Shown here piece by piece: positions 6,005 through 7,917 of a stretch of DNA of 7,917 nt (positions are counted from its first letter, which is position 1; the number at the start of each line of letters is the position of its first letter). Below the pieces are notes generated by a model. The model had not been told where the DNA came from and did no database searches. It was given only the letters and a program-made list of their open reading frames with translations. The position numbers were made by a program, and so were the translations under genes. Source of the stretch: DASXMX01 sp036794395 (GTDB lineage: Bacteria > Planctomycetota > Phycisphaerae > Tepidisphaerales > Tepidisphaeraceae); contig DAIRGS010000327.1 of NCBI GenBank assembly GCA_036794395.1, positions 1-7,917 on the forward strand, written 5' to 3'.

Positions 6005-7858
6005 ATGAAATGGTATAATCCTCGCATGGGTTACAACGCGACGATCGCAAGCCGGATTCTGCTGCTCGGGTTTCTCTGCAACTTGTGCGTGGGGGCTGGG
6101 CCGCCCCAGCACGGGCAGATCACCAAAACCGCGATTAACTCCTCCGCGCTTCGCATCGGACAGAAAGCCTGGGCGGCGGTCGTGGTTGAAGTTGGCGATG
6201 GATACCACGCGCAGTCTCATACGCCTCTGGATGAGAACTTCATCAAGTTCGAGTTGAAACCCGAAGACAACGCGTCGGTGAAGATTGGCGCGCCGACGTA
6301 TCCGCCGGGCAAGATTGAAGACTACCCGGCCCTCGGAAAACTCAGCGTCTATACCGGCAAGGTGGTCGTCTACTTTCCGCTGGAAGTGAATGCCGATGCC
6401 AAGACCGGCCCGATTGAGATCACGGGCCGGGTGAGATTTCAGGCTTGTGATGACAAGGTTTGCTACCCCCCCGAGCAACCGAAATTCAGCATCAAAACAG
6501 AGATCGTCGCGGCCAGCGCGGTGACCAAGCCGAACGAACCCGACCTTTTCAAAGACGTGGAAAAAGCGGCGGCTGTTGCGCCGGCCGAAAAACCACCGGC
6601 TCCTCCGCCTGCGAAGGCGGGCGGCAGTGAATTAACCGCCGGTAGCGTTACCTGGAACTTCTTTACCGCGTTCCTCGTGGGAATTGTGTTCAACGTGATG
6701 CCATGCGTGCTACCGGTGCTACCGCTCAAGGCGGTCGGTTTTTACAACGCGGCTCAGCATAGCCGGGCAAGAAGCCTGGCGTTTGGCGCCGTATTTAGCG
6801 CCGGATTGGTTGCAACGTTTGCGTCGTTCGGCGTGCTGATTTTCGTGATGAAAGCATTCAGCTGGGGCCAGCTTTTCACCTACACCTGGTTTCAGGCAAC
6901 GATTGTCCTCGTGCTGCTGGGGCTGGCGGCGAGCACGTTCGGCGTGTTTACCGTCAAGATTCCCGTTGCGATTTACAATGTGACGCCGCGTCACGATACG
7001 TACTTCGGAAACTTCCTTTTCGGAATTCTGACGGCGGTCCTTTCCACCCCATGCACCTTCGGATTATTCGTAACGCTCCTGGCCTGGGCAATCTCGCTCA
7101 ACGCACCGGCGATCGGCGTCATGATGCTGGTGATGGTCGGGTTGGGCATGGCATCGCCTTACCTGCTGCTCAGCGCCACGCCGGAGCTGGCCAGGCGTTT
7201 CCCGCGAACCGGGCCCTGGGCTGAGTTGGTCAAACAGATGATGGGGTTCTTGTTGCTTGTGGCGGCGGTTTATTTCGCGCGGCCGTTCATCGGCCTGATC
7301 GTCCACGGGGAAAAATTCTGGTGGGTACCGTTCGGAGTTGTAGTCATCGCATCCATTTTCCTTGTGGGCAGGACGATGCAGTTTGCAAGGAGCGCGCTGC
7401 CTGGCGTGATCAGCGCTGTGATTGCGGTTGCAGTCATTGTCGGCTCATTTGGCGCGGTGCGATGGTTGACCGCCCGTCCCTTCGAATGGCAGCCCTTCAG
7501 CACCGCTGCACTCGATCAGGCCCGTGCTCAAAACCGCATCGTTCTGGTCGAATTCACCGCTGACTGGTGCGTGAATTGTCAGTACGTCGAAGCCAAGGTT
7601 TTGCACAATGCGGACATTGTCAAATCAGTTCGCGATCGCGAAGTATTGATGCTCAAGGCGGATGTCACGGCCGGCGATGCGCCCGCCCGGCCTTTGCTTG
7701 ATCAGCTCAACCCGGCGGGAAGTATTCCGCTAACGGCGATTTACCCGCCGCGCGCCGCCGGACCCATCGAGCTGACGGGTATCTACACCAAAGCTGATCT
7801 TCAGAACGCACTCGATCAGGCCGCCGCGAAGCAGCCTGCTTTGGCGGCGGTGCAATGA
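6005..7858 (+). CDS. dsbD: Thiol:disulfide interchange protein DsbD (three-domain)
   Basis: The product is a 617-residue inner-membrane reductase that passes electrons from cytoplasmic thioredoxin to periplasmic oxidised thiols such as DsbC or cytochrome c maturation partners. A signal peptide (hydrophobic ILLLGFLCNLCVGA) is followed by the N-terminal immunoglobulin-like domain, with redox pair C148/C153 in FQACDDKVCYPP. A Pro/Ala/Lys-rich linker (about 172-205) leads to the membrane domain, which has several helices. The channel cysteines are C234 in FNVMPCVLPVLPLKAVGF and C350 in LSTPCTFG. The C-terminal thioredoxin-like domain has VEFTADWCVNC (C522/C525) and a likely cis-Pro at 575. All six catalytic cysteines are present, so the protein should be functional. 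The start is uncertain: ATG 6005 has AAGG 8 nt upstream, ATG 6026 (610 residues) would fit a leaderless mRNA, and TTG 5978 is least likely. The gene follows a strong terminator and overlaps the next frame by ATGA. Confidence 0.95.
   Translation: MKWYNPRMGYNATIASRILLLGFLCNLCVGAGPPQHGQITKTAINSSALRIGQKAWAAVVVEVGDGYHAQSHTPLDENFIKFELKPEDNASVKIGAPTYPPGKIEDYPALGKLSVYTGKVVVYFPLEVNADAKTGPIEITGRVRFQACDDKVCYPPEQPKFSIKTEIVAASAVTKPNEPDLFKDVEKAAAVAPAEKPPAPPPAKAGGSELTAGSVTWNFFTAFLVGIVFNVMPCVLPVLPLKAVGFYNAAQHSRARSLAFGAVFSAGLVATFASFGVLIFVMKAFSWGQLFTYTWFQATIVLVLLGLAASTFGVFTVKIPVAIYNVTPRHDTYFGNFLFGILTAVLSTPCTFGLFVTLLAWAISLNAPAIGVMMLVMVGLGMASPYLLLSATPELARRFPRTGPWAELVKQMMGFLLLVAAVYFARPFIGLIVHGEKFWWVPFGVVVIASIFLVGRTMQFARSALPGVISAVIAVAVIVGSFGAVRWLTARPFEWQPFSTAALDQARAQNRIVLVEFTADWCVNCQYVEAKVLHNADIVKSVRDREVLMLKADVTAGDAPARPLLDQLNPAGSIPLTAIYPPRAAGPIELTGIYTKADLQNALDQAAAKQPALAAVQ
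6011..6019 (+). promoter_or_regulatory. Candidate extended -10 promoter P2 within the dsbD start region
   Basis: TGGTATAAT carries a perfect TATAAT hexamer with the TGn extension, which can work without a good -35 box. The first base of the ATG at 6026 lies exactly 7 nt after the hexamer, where transcription would normally begin. This would give a leaderless mRNA. It could also be a chance match inside the codons for the N-terminal WYN. Confidence 0.35.
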
Positions 7859-7917
7859 GTGTTTCAGGGCATCAGATCGCGCACTGGCGTGGTCGCTTCA
7901 GCGACCATGTATTACGA
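7855..7917 (+). CDS. Start of an unidentified gene, coupled to dsbD, cut by window edge
   Basis: The dsbD stop TGA is embedded in ATGA, and the ATG at 7855 opens a frame that has no stop for the 21 codons left in the window (MSVSGHQIAHWRGRFSDHVLR). The 4-nt overlap is the classic arrangement of translationally coupled genes in an operon. No terminator with a T-run follows dsbD. Too little is visible to name a family. The alternative is that this is untranslated sequence after dsbD, which the hairpin at 7890-7907 could hint at. Confidence 0.5.
   Translation, partial: MSVSGHQIAHWRGRFSDHVLR
7890..7907 (+). other. Hairpin just after dsbD
   Basis: TGGTCGC and GCGACCA form a perfect 7-bp stem around a TTCA loop. 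No T-run follows (ATGTATTACGA), so it does not resemble an intrinsic terminator. It lies inside the putative next gene. Confidence 0.4.

Noticed and set aside
5936..6478. 180-codon minus-strand frame opposite the dsbD start
   Set aside because: It is antisense to the conserved N-terminal domain of DsbD and has no domain of its own.
7629..7642. 14-bp palindrome TTCGCGATCGCGAA, also seen in part at 126-138
   Set aside because: The GCGATCGC core resembles the HIP1 element of cyanobacteria, but both copies are inside coding sequence for Arg-Asp codons and two copies in 8 kb of GC-rich DNA is not convincing enrichment.

Overview
The window looks like a chromosomal stretch from a GC-rich, Gram-negative-type bacterium, most likely Planctomycetota (possibly Phycisphaerae-like) or a relative in the PVC group. 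This is inferred from three things. There is a pilin-like protein with a prepilin N-terminus and an H-X9-DG motif, a protein class abundant in Planctomycetota, Verrucomicrobiota and Lentisphaerota. There is a very large exported BNR/Asp-box propeller protein with HtrA-like PDZ domains and Gly/Arg-rich linkers. There is also a full three-domain DsbD. No rRNA, tRNA, CRISPR array, transposase or phage gene was seen.

Layout. On the minus strand, a small cupin gene (4431-4787) is followed after 183 bp by a 1389-residue exported sortilin/VPS10-like BNR-repeat protein (78-4247). Two PDZ domains interrupt its propeller region, and it ends in an acidic and Arg-Asp-repeat tail. A 261-bp AT-richer divergent region (4788-5048) separates the cupin from the plus-strand genes. 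It holds a TTGACA promoter candidate preceded by a perfect 10-bp inverted repeat. On the plus strand come the pilin-like gene (5049-5771), a GC-rich hairpin, a textbook rho-independent terminator (5845-5882), and the dsbD gene (about 6005-7858). The dsbD stop codon overlaps, as ATGA, the ATG of another reading frame that stays open to the window edge (7855-7917).

How the genes relate. All the larger products are predicted to work outside the cytoplasm. The giant BNR/PDZ protein is exported by a Sec-type signal, the pilin-like protein is processed by a prepilin peptidase not encoded here, and DsbD carries reducing power across the inner membrane to periplasmic thiols. The terminator makes the pilin-like gene its own transcription unit and isolates dsbD, which seems to lead an operon running off the right edge. 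No shared pathway can be shown from the sequence. The most noteworthy features are the PDZ-interrupted propeller with its unusual low-complexity linkers and tail, the inverted repeats at the gene starts, and a possible leaderless start for dsbD. I found no clear evidence of an undescribed multi-gene system.
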